From contig CAZBCG010000008.1 of NCBI GenBank assembly GCA_964490705.1, forward strand, positions 1 to 64,000: 64,000 nucleotides of DNA. The letters run 5' to 3'. Positions 33,485-42,296 of the stretch are shown here, piece by piece. Made by a program: the position numbers and the translations under genes. Below the pieces are notes generated by a model. The model was not told the DNA's origin and ran no database searches. It saw nothing but the letters and a program-made list of their open reading frames with translations. The stretch is from Fodinibius sp964490705. Lineage in GTDB: Bacteria > Bacteroidota > Rhodothermia > Balneolales > Balneolaceae. Position 1 is the stretch's first letter. The number at the start of each line of letters is the position of its first letter.

Positions 33485-35449
33485 ATGAGTCAACCACTAA
33501 ACGTAACCGAAAAGCTTATCAAAAGTCATCTCGTAGAAGGAGAGATGACTCCGGGCGAAGAGATCGGCCTAAAAATTGATCAAACATTAACGCAGGATGC
33601 CACCGGAACGATGGTGATGCTGGAGCTCGAAGCCATGGAGCTAGACGAAGCCCAGACCGAAATGTCGTGCCAGTATGTAGATCACAACTTGATACAGACC
33701 GATTTTAAAAATCCGGATGACCACGTATTTCTGAAATCTGCCGCCGAACGATTTGGCATGTGGTTTAGCCGTCCGGGGAATGGGGTAAGCCATCCCATCG
33801 AAACCGAACGTTTTGCGATTCCCGGCAAGACGCTGGCCGGATCCGACAGCCATACACCAGCCTCTGGATGTATGGGCATGCTCGCAATTGGTTCAGGCGG
33901 ATTGGACGTCGCATTTGCGATTGCCGGAGAACCGCTTTACATCAAAATGCCGAAAGTGCTGGGCGTAGAAATTAAAGGTGAACTGCCTGACTGGGTGAGT
34001 GCCAAGGATGTAGTGCTCGAGATGCTGCGTCGCTACGATGTTGACGGTGCTACCGGTTACGTTATTGAATATTTCGGTGAGGGGCTCAAGAATCTCTCAA
34101 CCATGGACCGCCATGTAATTGCGAACATGGGTACCGAGATGGGAGCAACTAGTACGGTATTTCCTGCTGACGGTGAAATCCACCGCTTCATGGAATCACA
34201 GGGACGCGGTGACGAATTTGTTGAGCTTGTCGCTGACGAAGGTGCCGAGTACGATAAATATGAAGAGCTTGTGCTGGACGATATTGAGCCGTTGATTGCG
34301 CTTCCCAGTAGTCCGGGTAATGTTGTGCCTGTTCGAGAAGTGGAAGGCAAAGATATTTACCAAGCGTATGTAGGTTCTTCTGCCAATCCCGGCTACCGCG
34401 ATTTCTGGATGGCTTCTGAGATTGTAAAAGGTAAAACCGTAAACGATAACGTATCGTACGACATTAACCCGACATCGCGCCAGATCATTGAGAATATGGT
34501 CAAGAATGACGTGATGTACAATCTTGTACAATCCGGTGCACGCATTCACCAAGCCGGTTGTAACGGTTGTATTGGGATGGGGCAGGCGCCGGCGTCAGGA
34601 CAAAACAGCCTGCGCACCGTGCCGCGTAACTTCCCCGACCGTTCAGGAACGCCCGAAGATTCAGTCTTTCTGGTAAGTCCGGAAACAGCCGCAGCCTCTG
34701 CACTGACCGGCAAAATTACCGATCCACGCGATCTCGAAGATCTGTACAATATGGAGTATCCCAAGTACGAACACCCAGAGAAGCTGGTTGTGAATACTGA
34801 GATGCTGACCGAGCCAAAGCCGAAAGAAGAGCGCGGCGAAATCAAGAAAGGACCCAATATTTCAACGATGCCCAACTTTGATGAGCTGGAAGATTTTGAT
34901 GTTCCCGTTCTATTGAAAATGGGTGATGATATTTCAACGGATGAGATTCTGCGAGCCGGTGCTGAAGTACTGCCGTTCCGCAGTAACATCCCGGAAATCA
35001 GCAAGTTTACGCTTGATGTTGTGGATGATAATTTCCACGACCGTGCCATGGAGGCCAAAGAGGAACACGGCGGACATGTGGTAATTGCGGGCGAAAATTA
35101 TGCGCAGGGCTCTAGCCGTGAACATGCGGCTATTGCACCTCGTTACTTGGGGCAGCGTGCCGTTATTGCAAAAAGCTATGCTCGTATCGGCTGGCAAAAC
35201 CTGATCAACTTTGGAATTCCGCCGCTAGAATTTGCAAACGATGCGGATTACGAAGATATCGACCAGGGCGATGTTCTTGAGGTGAATGACATTCGTGAAG
35301 CTATTAAAAATGGAAACGAGGTTGTTATTCACAACAAGACGAAAGGAAAGAAATACACTGTAAAACACACCTTCAGTGATCGACAAAAAGAAGCTGTGTT
35401 ACACGGTGGTGTAATTAATCGCTTTAAAGCGAAGAAAAAAGCTGGCTAA
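33485..35449 (+). CDS. Aconitate hydratase, Aquifex-type
   Basis: 654 residues, shorter than the 750-900 residue classical aconitases and matching the putative Aquifex-type subgroup. Visible signatures: SDSHTPASGCMGMLAIG, AGCNGCIGMGQAPASG with two cluster cysteines (Cys359, Cys362), and the C-terminal swivel domain with ISTDEILRAG and YAQGSSREHAAIAPRYLG. The third cluster ligand, usually in GSCTN, is here VGSSANPGYRD (Ser299 instead of Cys). Cytoplasmic citrate-isocitrate isomerisation is the default; the missing Cys leaves the cluster geometry or substrate uncertain. Strong terminator follows. Confidence 0.85.
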   Translation: MSQPLNVTEKLIKSHLVEGEMTPGEEIGLKIDQTLTQDATGTMVMLELEAMELDEAQTEMSCQYVDHNLIQTDFKNPDDHVFLKSAAERFGMWFSRPGNGVSHPIETERFAIPGKTLAGSDSHTPASGCMGMLAIGSGGLDVAFAIAGEPLYIKMPKVLGVEIKGELPDWVSAKDVVLEMLRRYDVDGATGYVIEYFGEGLKNLSTMDRHVIANMGTEMGATSTVFPADGEIHRFMESQGRGDEFVELVADEGAEYDKYEELVLDDIEPLIALPSSPGNVVPVREVEGKDIYQAYVGSSANPGYRDFWMASEIVKGKTVNDNVSYDINPTSRQIIENMVKNDVMYNLVQSGARIHQAGCNGCIGMGQAPASGQNSLRTVPRNFPDRSGTPEDSVFLVSPETAAASALTGKITDPRDLEDLYNMEYPKYEHPEKLVVNTEMLTEPKPKEERGEIKKGPNISTMPNFDELEDFDVPVLLKMGDDISTDEILRAGAEVLPFRSNIPEISKFTLDVVDDNFHDRAMEAKEEHGGHVVIAGENYAQGSSREHAAIAPRYLGQRAVIAKSYARIGWQNLINFGIPPLEFANDADYEDIDQGDVLEVNDIREAIKNGNEVVIHNKTKGKKYTVKHTFSDRQKEAVLHGGVINRFKAKKKAG

Positions 35450-35473
35450 GCGATTTCGCTCCTTCTTGTTTAG

Positions 35474-35501
35474 AGGCTCCGGCATTTGCCGGAGCCTTTT
35501 T
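35474..35501 (+). terminator. Rho-independent terminator after aconitase
   Basis: Eleven-base perfect arms AGGCTCCGGCA (35474-35484) and TGCCGGAGCCT (35487-35497) with a two-base centre, running into five Ts. Confidence 0.92.
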
Positions 35502-35533
35502 AATTTGGTCAATATGTTGTCTTTAAAATCAAA

Positions 35534-35555
35534 AGTGTGTATTTTAATACACACT
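35534..35555. promoter_or_regulatory. Perfect palindrome upstream of the metal-transport operon (candidate operator)
   Basis: AGTGTGTATT-TT-AATACACACT, ten-base arms with a two-base centre, ending 22 bases before the MerC-like start. It lacks a T-tract and is AT-centred, more like a binding site for a dimeric regulator than a terminator. The ribbon-helix-helix/zinc-ribbon protein at the end of the same operon is the natural candidate to bind it. Inference from position and symmetry only. Confidence 0.5.
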
Positions 35556-35577
35556 AATTTTCATCTATTCAGATCTT

Positions 35578-35976
35578 TTGTTTACAAAGTCTTTTTGGGA
35601 TCGCTTGGGCATCAGTCTTTCGGGATTATGTGTCGTTCATTGCCTGTTTTTTCCAGTGATGATCGTGTTATTGCCACTTTGGCCGGTTGCTGATACTATT
35701 CACTTTTGGATGCATCCCATCCTGTTTTTGCTTATTGCGCCTGCGGTTTACTATGTCGTTCGAGATTCCGATATCCCTGATCATATCCCACAATTACTTT
35801 TCATAGGTTTGACGGTTATTGCGTTGGCTTGGGGATTGCACGGTGAGATCGGGCTGTGGGCTGAGTCGGCTATTACAATAACAGGGAGTATTTTCTTGAT
35901 CGCCGGTCACTGGATGAACTACAAAAATCATTATCTGCGAGCCTGTTCTGGTCTCAGGAATCCCAATTTGAAATAA
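35578..35976 (+). CDS. MerC-domain membrane protein
   Basis: 132 residues with four helices, opening SFWDRLGISLSGLCVVHCLFFPVM, where Cys18 and Cys22 in LCVVHC form the metal-binding pair of the MerC family. MerC proteins bring mercuric ion into the cytoplasm in resistance operons, but stand-alone MerC-domain proteins in this phylum are uncharacterised. No merA or merR is present, so mercury resistance is not supported. Start is TTG at 35578; no upstream ATG. First gene of a three-gene unit with a ZIP transporter and an RHH regulator. Confidence 0.8.
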   Translation: MFTKSFWDRLGISLSGLCVVHCLFFPVMIVLLPLWPVADTIHFWMHPILFLLIAPAVYYVVRDSDIPDHIPQLLFIGLTVIALAWGLHGEIGLWAESAITITGSIFLIAGHWMNYKNHYLRACSGLRNPNLK

Positions 35977-35988
35977 GATTAATCTGAT

Positions 35989-36810
35989 ATGTCTGATAAA
36001 GTTATTGCTTACGGTACCGTTGCTATTTTATGCATATTTACGGTGTTCGCCATGTTGGGGTCAAGCTGGAAAATCGTCGGCATATCGTGGATTGCATTTG
36101 GAGCTATGGCCCTGGCTATTCCGATGGGAATTAAAGCTGCTGGCAAAACCAGGCTCAATCATCTTATTGCGGGCTATGGGTTGGCAAGCGGGGCAATGAT
36201 TACTAGTGCAGCTATCTTTTTAGTTCCTACGGCAATTAACCACGATCCGATATATGGGGGACTAGGAATTGCAGCAGGAATCATGGCGGGTTTTGCTATC
36301 CATACGCTCAACCACGGGTTAACGCATACTTCCTTTCCCGTCCATCCCGTGGTGTTGGAATTGACATCCCACGCCCTTGCAGCGGGGGTAATCATTGGAA
36401 TGGTGTATGCAGCAATGCCAGAGATAGGTTTGCTACTCGGAATTGCTATTGTATCTCATAAAGGTCCGGCTGGATATGCCGCTTCACGCCGCTTAGTAAT
36501 GCAGGGAGAATCGGCATTGTTGTTACTCCTGCCAGCTTCTGCAATCGGTCTTGCAGCCCTTCCTGTAAGCTTGATAAATATTCCGGCAAATGCGATTGCT
36601 AATGCACTTATCTTCGGATTTGCTACTGGTATTTTTTTTCATGTTGCTATCGACTTTTTACCAGAATGTGAGGTAGGGGGAAATATTCATAGAGATACCA
36701 AGCTGGATCATGATGAGCATCACAAGCTGGATAGATACCGCCAATGGGCTGTGCTAAATACTTTCATTGGAGGATTGCTTGTATTTGCAGCATGGTATTT
36801 AGCGTATTAG
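35989..36810 (+). CDS. ZIP-family divalent metal transporter
   Basis: 273 residues, about eight helices. Helix 4/5 metal motifs are recognisable: ELTSHALAAGVIIG and AIVSHKGPAGYAAS, with a His-rich loop between helices 3 and 4 (HTLNHGLTHTS). A later HVAIDFLPECEVGG and a cytoplasmic HRDTKLDHDEHHK loop add further His/Asp. Predicted to move zinc or another divalent ion inward. Starts 12 bases after the MerC-like gene. Confidence 0.85.
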   Translation: MSDKVIAYGTVAILCIFTVFAMLGSSWKIVGISWIAFGAMALAIPMGIKAAGKTRLNHLIAGYGLASGAMITSAAIFLVPTAINHDPIYGGLGIAAGIMAGFAIHTLNHGLTHTSFPVHPVVLELTSHALAAGVIIGMVYAAMPEIGLLLGIAIVSHKGPAGYAASRRLVMQGESALLLLLPASAIGLAALPVSLINIPANAIANALIFGFATGIFFHVAIDFLPECEVGGNIHRDTKLDHDEHHKLDRYRQWAVLNTFIGGLLVFAAWYLAY

Positions 36811-36863
36811 TTATTTCGAGTATAACGGGAATTTATAACTGTATAAGGACCAACAGAAAGATT

Positions 36864-37202
36864 ATGAAACGATTAAATTTTACGCTCGATGATGATACGG
36901 TAGCACTGCTGGAGGAGTTATCCAGCACATACTACGGCGGAAATAAATCACAAACCGTTCGTGCGGCACTAGAAAGTCTGGCCGTCCACGCCGGTCATGA
37001 AGGGTGGGTGATTGCGGGATATACACCCAAAGAGATTGACGGAGAAGTAAGTTGCCACGGTTGCGGAGAATCCCATGAAGAAGGCGATGTACTATATCGG
37101 CCTGTGTTTGAGAAGGGGAGCAGTCCCAAAGCATTGCCGTCGATGCCGACCGAAAACTGGCTGGACTGCCCCGATTGTGCTGAAAAGCAGATTTACAGCT
37201 GA
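36864..37202 (+). CDS. Ribbon-helix-helix regulator with C-terminal zinc ribbon
   Basis: 112 residues from ATG 36864 (upstream in-frame codons overlap the ZIP gene and look antisense-like). Residues 1-45 are an RHH DNA-binding domain (MKRLNFTLDDDTVALLEELS, GGNKSQTVRAALESLAV). The C-terminal part holds CHGCGE and CPDCAE, a two-knuckle four-Cys site. The layout resembles NikR in concept (RHH plus metal sensor) but with a different sensor. It probably controls the MerC-ZIP operon in response to metal, perhaps through the palindrome at 35534. No family name known to me. Confidence 0.75.
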   Translation: MKRLNFTLDDDTVALLEELSSTYYGGNKSQTVRAALESLAVHAGHEGWVIAGYTPKEIDGEVSCHGCGESHEEGDVLYRPVFEKGSSPKALPSMPTENWLDCPDCAEKQIYS

Positions 37203-37211
37203 GAATCTGTT

Positions 37212-38300
37212 CTACTTTTCTTTTTCTGATCCAAACTTTTGCCTGATTGCACTGAAGGTAATCGAATATTTTTCTGTTCCGCGATTGCCCAGCAGATAGC
37301 CGATCGGTTGCAGACTTTCAATATTTTCGCACACAATTTTGAACATGGCCAAGTAGGGAATCACCATAAACATGCCGGGCAGTCCCCAGATCATGCCCCC
37401 GGCAATGAGTGAGAGAATAGTCACCAGCGGATTAATTTGCACGTACGATCCCGTGATGTTGGGTGTGAGAATATTATTCTCGATAAATTGTACGACCAAA
37501 AATTGGGCAACAACCGCAAGCGCCAGCGTGGGTGACTGTGTTGCCAATACAAATAACGTTGCGATGCCATAGCCGATGACGGTTCCGAGGTATGGGATGA
37601 GGTTGAAGATTGCGGCAATTAATCCCACCAGCAGGGCATATTCTACGCCAATCAGATAAAACCCGAGCGTGTTGAGTCCAACGAGAATAACGCAGACAAC
37701 AATTAATCCTTTAAGATAACTGGGTACAACTTCGGCAGCCTGGTCGATAATATTTTGGGTTGTCTCTTCCTGCTCATCTGGAATCAACATGGATACGAAG
37801 TTGCGAAATTTATTTCGGTAAAAGAGAAGCAAAAAGGTATAAACGGGGATAAGTCCAATGGTTAAAAGGGTGTTAGCAGTACCGGTGAAAAATTGCGCGA
37901 TATACTGCCCCGATCCTTTAATGCTTTCCACAATAGAATCGAGTTGCTGGGCGGTTATACCAAAGGTTCGTCCCAATGCCCACCGAAAGCGCGTAATATT
38001 GGTATCGATCTGTTCTTGGATGACGGGCAGATCATCCGTAAAAGCTGAAACCAGCAAAATGATGCCATAGGTAATGCCCGAGACGACAGCAAAGGCCCCG
38101 ATAATAAGAATCAGGTTGGTGGCAATGCGGGGAATGCGCCACTGCTCCATTTTTTGGGCAGTGGGGAATAACATATAGGCAAACAGGATGGACAAAAAGA
38201 GAGGAACTAATAACTGCCGGGTAATAATCAATGTGGCAATAATTGAAAACGCCAGCAACAATCGAATTAAATATCGTAGCGCAAGAGGATATTTATCCAT
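37212..38300 (-). CDS. AI-2E/PerM family transporter
   Basis: 362 residues with about eight helices in the layout of UPF0118: two N-terminal helices, a periplasm-facing helical domain (about 90-150), then a cluster of helices including FNLIPYLGTVIGYG and GGMIWGLPGMFMVIPY, both hallmark motifs. Members export diverse small solutes; the AI-2 name does not fix the substrate. Last of a four-gene minus-strand run (AsmA-like, dehydratase, oxidase, this). Ends nine bases from the convergent RHH gene. Confidence 0.88.
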   Translation of the reverse strand: MDKYPLALRYLIRLLLAFSIIATLIITRQLLVPLFLSILFAYMLFPTAQKMEQWRIPRIATNLILIIGAFAVVSGITYGIILLVSAFTDDLPVIQEQIDTNITRFRWALGRTFGITAQQLDSIVESIKGSGQYIAQFFTGTANTLLTIGLIPVYTFLLLFYRNKFRNFVSMLIPDEQEETTQNIIDQAAEVVPSYLKGLIVVCVILVGLNTLGFYLIGVEYALLVGLIAAIFNLIPYLGTVIGYGIATLFVLATQSPTLALAVVAQFLVVQFIENNILTPNITGSYVQINPLVTILSLIAGGMIWGLPGMFMVIPYLAMFKIVCENIESLQPIGYLLGNRGTEKYSITFSAIRQKFGSEKEK

Positions 38301-38333
38301 GATTATGTTCGATTTCTTGAGGGTTAAACATAA

Positions 38334-39506
38334 TTAACCAGAAAATTCAATCTCTTCCAGTTTTTCTATGACGATTGATTGAATTTCGGAGATTTGTTCA
38401 GCGTGAATAGCACTGGCAAGGTGCAGTGCGCATCCCCAAGAGAGCGTGACGCCCGCCCCGCCATGCCCGTAATTGTGATAGATTTTCTTGCTGCCCAATG
38501 TTTGTGATTCCAACCGCAGTCCATTGTCGGTGCTTCGGATATAGCGATAACCGACCAGCGGAGTTAGTTCATCAGAGGTGTTGAGCGTATAACCAAATGT
38601 TGAATCGAGGATTTGATTATTGAGAGCAATAATTTGAGATGGAAAAGAAATACCGTCTATCGTGGATGAGGCAGATTCTGCTAACTGTTCATCCCATTGT
38701 TCCTGATTCAACTGCCCCGATTGGCGGCTGCCGCCCACAATCCATCCGTCTTTGCGGGGATAGCAATAAACATCACAGGCATTTCCATCTGAGTCGGCAT
38801 AGACCGAGGCATCCGGAGTATAATTGTAAGAAATGATTTCATTTTCGCTGTTGGTGATCAGTGGCGCCTCTGTTTTGTGGAGCAGATGTCCGCGCAGTAC
38901 AAGCTGCTTTTTAACGGGATCATCAAACAGTGCCGGACTTCCTGCACCGCTGCAATTGATGATCGTGTCGGCCGGTAGCTCGCTGATCTCATCTGCACAT
39001 AATTTTTTATTGATGATCTTGCCTCCGCAAGTTTTATAGAGCTGCATCAACGCGGGAAAATAGAGCGGCCAATCGGCGAACAGGCAGTTGAATACCCAGC
39101 CGTGCAGATTGTTAGTATCAGGCCGTTTTGGGATGGCATCGGAATCAAGATTGGCAATCGACTGTAGATTTAGCATCCAGTTGCAGTACTCCGGCTGACC
39201 GGGATCGAACTCGAAAACCTCAAAATGCTTGTGGGTTGTCATGCCTGGAAACATTAGTTTCCGCAGCTCATAAAACGTTGATTGCGAATGTTGAAACAGC
39301 GATTGAAGCTGATCGGAATAGACCGAATGCGGGATGATAGAAGCCGAGGGAAATTGGCTGGCAAAGGCCGGCTGATTATTGGGATCATCGACTTGATCCA
39401 CAGTTCGGGCAGCATAGATTTTTGTTTCGTATCCCAAAAGTTGTAGCGTCAGGGCCGTTGTTACGCCCGATACCCCACCGCCGATTACAATAATATTGTT
39501 CGACAT
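38334..39506 (-). CDS. FAD-dependent D-amino-acid-oxidase-like oxidoreductase
   Basis: 390 residues of the DAO fold: N-terminal FAD-binding NIIVIGGGVSGVTTALTLQL, and the C-terminal signature YGHGGAGVTLSWGCAL, which is the DAAO pattern (NYGHGGxGxTL). An Arg-Gly-His around LRGHLLHKTE and the YCYPRKDGWIVGGSRQ strand also match. It would oxidise a D-amino acid to the keto acid and ammonia. It is 35 bases downstream of a serine/threonine dehydratase/racemase gene, which could supply D-serine-type substrate. No sorting signal. Confidence 0.87.
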   Translation of the reverse strand: MSNNIIVIGGGVSGVTTALTLQLLGYETKIYAARTVDQVDDPNNQPAFASQFPSASIIPHSVYSDQLQSLFQHSQSTFYELRKLMFPGMTTHKHFEVFEFDPGQPEYCNWMLNLQSIANLDSDAIPKRPDTNNLHGWVFNCLFADWPLYFPALMQLYKTCGGKIINKKLCADEISELPADTIINCSGAGSPALFDDPVKKQLVLRGHLLHKTEAPLITNSENEIISYNYTPDASVYADSDGNACDVYCYPRKDGWIVGGSRQSGQLNQEQWDEQLAESASSTIDGISFPSQIIALNNQILDSTFGYTLNTSDELTPLVGYRYIRSTDNGLRLESQTLGSKKIYHNYGHGGAGVTLSWGCALHLASAIHAEQISEIQSIVIEKLEEIEFSG

Positions 39507-39541
39507 TGAACTCGTAATTCTAAATTCCCAATTCCTAATTC

Positions 39542-40495
39542 TTAATTCCTCTGCCAGGGCAGTTGATCCAGATCGATATTGCCGCCGGTAATAATAATGC
39601 CTGCTTTTTTGTCTTTTAGGTCTATTTGATCACCAAAAACAGCCGCCACGGGTACGGCGCAGGATGGTTCGATGATAATTTTCATCCGCTCCCAGATAAA
39701 TCGCATGGCGTCGATAATTTCTTGCTCGCTGACCGTTACAATTTCATCGACATGCTGTTGGATACAAGCGAAAGTCAGCTCGCTGAGGGAGGTGCGCAGT
39801 CCGTCAGCTACGGTATTAGTGCTTTGAACGGGATGGAGTTCTCCGGTTTTAAATGACAGATAAGCGTCATTGGCGACTTCAGGTTCGGTACCAATAATTT
39901 TGGTTGAGGGTGATAATCCTGATGTCGCAATAGCCGTTCCGCTCATGAGTCCACCACCGCCAATGGGGGCTAGGATGATATCCAGATCGGGATGATCTTC
40001 GAGCAGCTCCATTCCGGCGCTGGCTTGTCCCATAATAATATTGGGGTTGTCATAGGGATGAATGAAGGTGGCCCCGGTCTTATCGACCACTTCTTGGAGC
40101 GTGGATTCCCGGCCTTGCTGCGTGGGTTCACTAAACGTAATATGTGCACCGTAATCCCGAACGGCATTGACCTTTACGCTGGGGGCATTTTCGGGCATCA
40201 CAATATGGGCAGGAATACCGCGAAGTTTGGCCGCCAGAGCCACGGCTTGCGCATGGTTTCCCGAGGAGTGCGTGGCAACTCCATTTTTTGCTTCGTCATT
40301 GGAGAGTTCTCCGACGGCGTGAGTGGCACCCCGAAACTTAAAAGCGCCCACTTTTTGAAAATTTTCGCATTTGAATACGAGTTCACCACCGGCCCGTTCA
40401 TTCACTTTTTGACTGCTCAATACCGGGGTTCGGTGCACCTTATCCCGAATTTTCAGATATGCCGTTTTTACGTTTTCAAATGTTGGTATGTCCAT
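39542..40495 (-). CDS. PLP-dependent serine/threonine dehydratase or serine racemase
   Basis: 317 residues, fold-type II. PLP Lys in VGAFKFRGATHAV, substrate loop THSSGNHAQAVALAA, glycine loop PIGGGGLMSG and a terminal IIITGGNIDL. The ASSGNHAQ-like loop, length and lack of an ACT domain match the serine-racemase/short dehydratase group. Placed between the AsmA-like gene (28 bases upstream) and the D-amino-acid-oxidase-like gene (35 bases downstream), which favours a role in D-amino-acid turnover. Divergent in sequence from the dehydratase at 17629. Confidence 0.86.
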   Translation of the reverse strand: MDIPTFENVKTAYLKIRDKVHRTPVLSSQKVNERAGGELVFKCENFQKVGAFKFRGATHAVGELSNDEAKNGVATHSSGNHAQAVALAAKLRGIPAHIVMPENAPSVKVNAVRDYGAHITFSEPTQQGRESTLQEVVDKTGATFIHPYDNPNIIMGQASAGMELLEDHPDLDIILAPIGGGGLMSGTAIATSGLSPSTKIIGTEPEVANDAYLSFKTGELHPVQSTNTVADGLRTSLSELTFACIQQHVDEIVTVSEQEIIDAMRFIWERMKIIIEPSCAVPVAAVFGDQIDLKDKKAGIIITGGNIDLDQLPWQRN

Positions 40496-40523
40496 AAAAA
40501 TGATTGTGTATTGCCGTTACAAA

Positions 40524-42137
40524 TTATAAGCCAATACTTGATTTGAGTCCCGATAGCAGGCTTTTCCACCAGTAATTGAAAACGGATTTATTGATTTCGC
40601 GCTCAAAGTCAATGGTAGCCGTTCGCGGGTTATCACCGGTATTATCGGACTTCACTTTAAACGTATTAGCCAGCAGCGATTTCATCTTATTCCCGAAGGT
40701 TTGTTCGTTTTTCTCTTTATCGAGCAGTGAAATGTTAAGGTTCTGATATTGAAATGTCATGTTACCGCTTGCATGGTGTTCGCTGAGATCCATTTCAAAG
40801 TCCATTCCCAGAATTTGTCCGTCATCAATGCGGACGAACGCCAGTGGTACCAGGGCCTGATTGAGTGGCTGCATCTGCATGGCGGTAAGGCTGCCGGAAA
40901 TATGCTGCTTTTGGGAATCCATCGGGAAACGGAATTGAGCGTTGAGTTCTGCCGCATCCATAATATTTGTTTTGGCAGTTAGAGTAGGGGTGGTATTAGA
41001 CCACTGTTCTTCGATGTTGGTCAAATTTTTGAGTGTGGCAAAAAGATTGGTGAATGTGATATGTCCTGACTCCTCAGCTTTGGGCACACGTTCGCTGTAT
41101 CGGATATTTCCATCCGAAAGCGTAAGGCTGTCAATATTGATGGGAAAAGGGACGTTGCGAATCATTTGCTGAGGCAGGGGCGGTCGGTTATTGGGTGGAA
41201 AGGGTGGTCGCTTGTCGCGATAGATATCCACATCGGGATTGGAAAGGGTAATGCGTTGGGCGGTTAATCCTTTTGCGCGATTCAGTTGTTGCGTATTTAT
41301 GTCACGCGTATTTATCTCCTCAATTTCCAGGCTGATGCGATCTATTTCGTGATTGAACTTATCAGCAAAAGTATCTTTATCAAACCGGGGTTGTAGTTCT
41401 AGCGAATTGATACTCATCTTGCCATCGAGTGACGAAAAGGCCAGCTGATCGGCGCTCACATCATACATACCGTCTTTGGTTTGGTAGTGGATATCTCGAA
41501 AGGCGGTAGTAATATTATCTGATGGGATAATACGATCACCGGTAAGCGAGGCTGAGTCAATCGAAATATCATACAGGTGAATATCACTGTTGCGAAAAGC
41601 CAGATAGGGATTGACCGGCAGATCGGAGCGATTGTAATTCACTGATAATCCGCGAATACTAAGTATTGGAATTGTAATTTGATCCAGGACCTGTAGCGCA
41701 ATATCCGAAAGCTGATGCGAAAGGCTATTCCATTGGGCAGGCTGTTCCGATTCAGATTCCTGCGGCGACGTTGTTATTAAAATAGCAGGATTGATGAGTT
41801 GAATTTGTTGTAGGCTAAGCTCTTGATTGAAGAAAAAGTTGGTAAACTCAATACCCGAGATTGCTAAGCGATCAAGGGTGATGTGGATATCAGTGTTGGT
41901 AGAATCACTCTTTTTGGCTACGGCAACGTCCGAGATGGTCAGCTGGCGCCCCAGCAGTTCGAGATCGAAATCGCCGATATTGAGATTATAGGCATCATTG
42001 GTGGCATCGTGGAACCGATTGACCATTGTTTGCTTAAGTTGACGATCCAGGAAAAAGCTAAAATAGATCTGGATGCCGCCCATTAAGATTACAATCCCCA
42101 AAATGGAGCCCAACAGAATTTTTTGATAGCGTTTCAT
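40524..42137 (-). CDS. AsmA/DUF748-like membrane-anchored envelope protein
   Basis: 537 residues with one N-terminal helix (LLGSILGIVILMGGIQIYF) and a long periplasmic beta-rich chain. The opening YNLNIGDFDLELLGRQLTISDVAV and repeated strands such as IDSLTLSDGNIRY are the pattern of AsmA-like/DUF748 proteins. Family members are bridge-like proteins in envelope lipid transport in Gram-negatives; this one is short for a full bridge. A Pro-rich stretch (FPPNNRPPLPQQ) sits mid-chain. First gene of the four-gene run; divergent from the M14 gene. Confidence 0.7.
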   Translation of the reverse strand: MKRYQKILLGSILGIVILMGGIQIYFSFFLDRQLKQTMVNRFHDATNDAYNLNIGDFDLELLGRQLTISDVAVAKKSDSTNTDIHITLDRLAISGIEFTNFFFNQELSLQQIQLINPAILITTSPQESESEQPAQWNSLSHQLSDIALQVLDQITIPILSIRGLSVNYNRSDLPVNPYLAFRNSDIHLYDISIDSASLTGDRIIPSDNITTAFRDIHYQTKDGMYDVSADQLAFSSLDGKMSINSLELQPRFDKDTFADKFNHEIDRISLEIEEINTRDINTQQLNRAKGLTAQRITLSNPDVDIYRDKRPPFPPNNRPPLPQQMIRNVPFPINIDSLTLSDGNIRYSERVPKAEESGHITFTNLFATLKNLTNIEEQWSNTTPTLTAKTNIMDAAELNAQFRFPMDSQKQHISGSLTAMQMQPLNQALVPLAFVRIDDGQILGMDFEMDLSEHHASGNMTFQYQNLNISLLDKEKNEQTFGNKMKSLLANTFKVKSDNTGDNPRTATIDFEREINKSVFNYWWKSLLSGLKSSIGL

Positions 42138-42296
42138 ACCCCGTAAGATTGAAGAAAGAAGAACAGCTTTTTACGAATGCGAATTTGTGTAGCGCCTATG
42201 CCGTTTTGACTGCATTTTTTAACGCAATTTTACTTTCACTTTTTGTACTATTATAAGCGTTCCAATGTACTGAATGTAAATAAAGAATTGAAAGCT

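Noticed and set aside
35578..35976. Mercury-resistance operon
   Set aside because: MerC-like protein alone; no merA, merR, merT or merP. Neighbours point to general divalent-metal handling.
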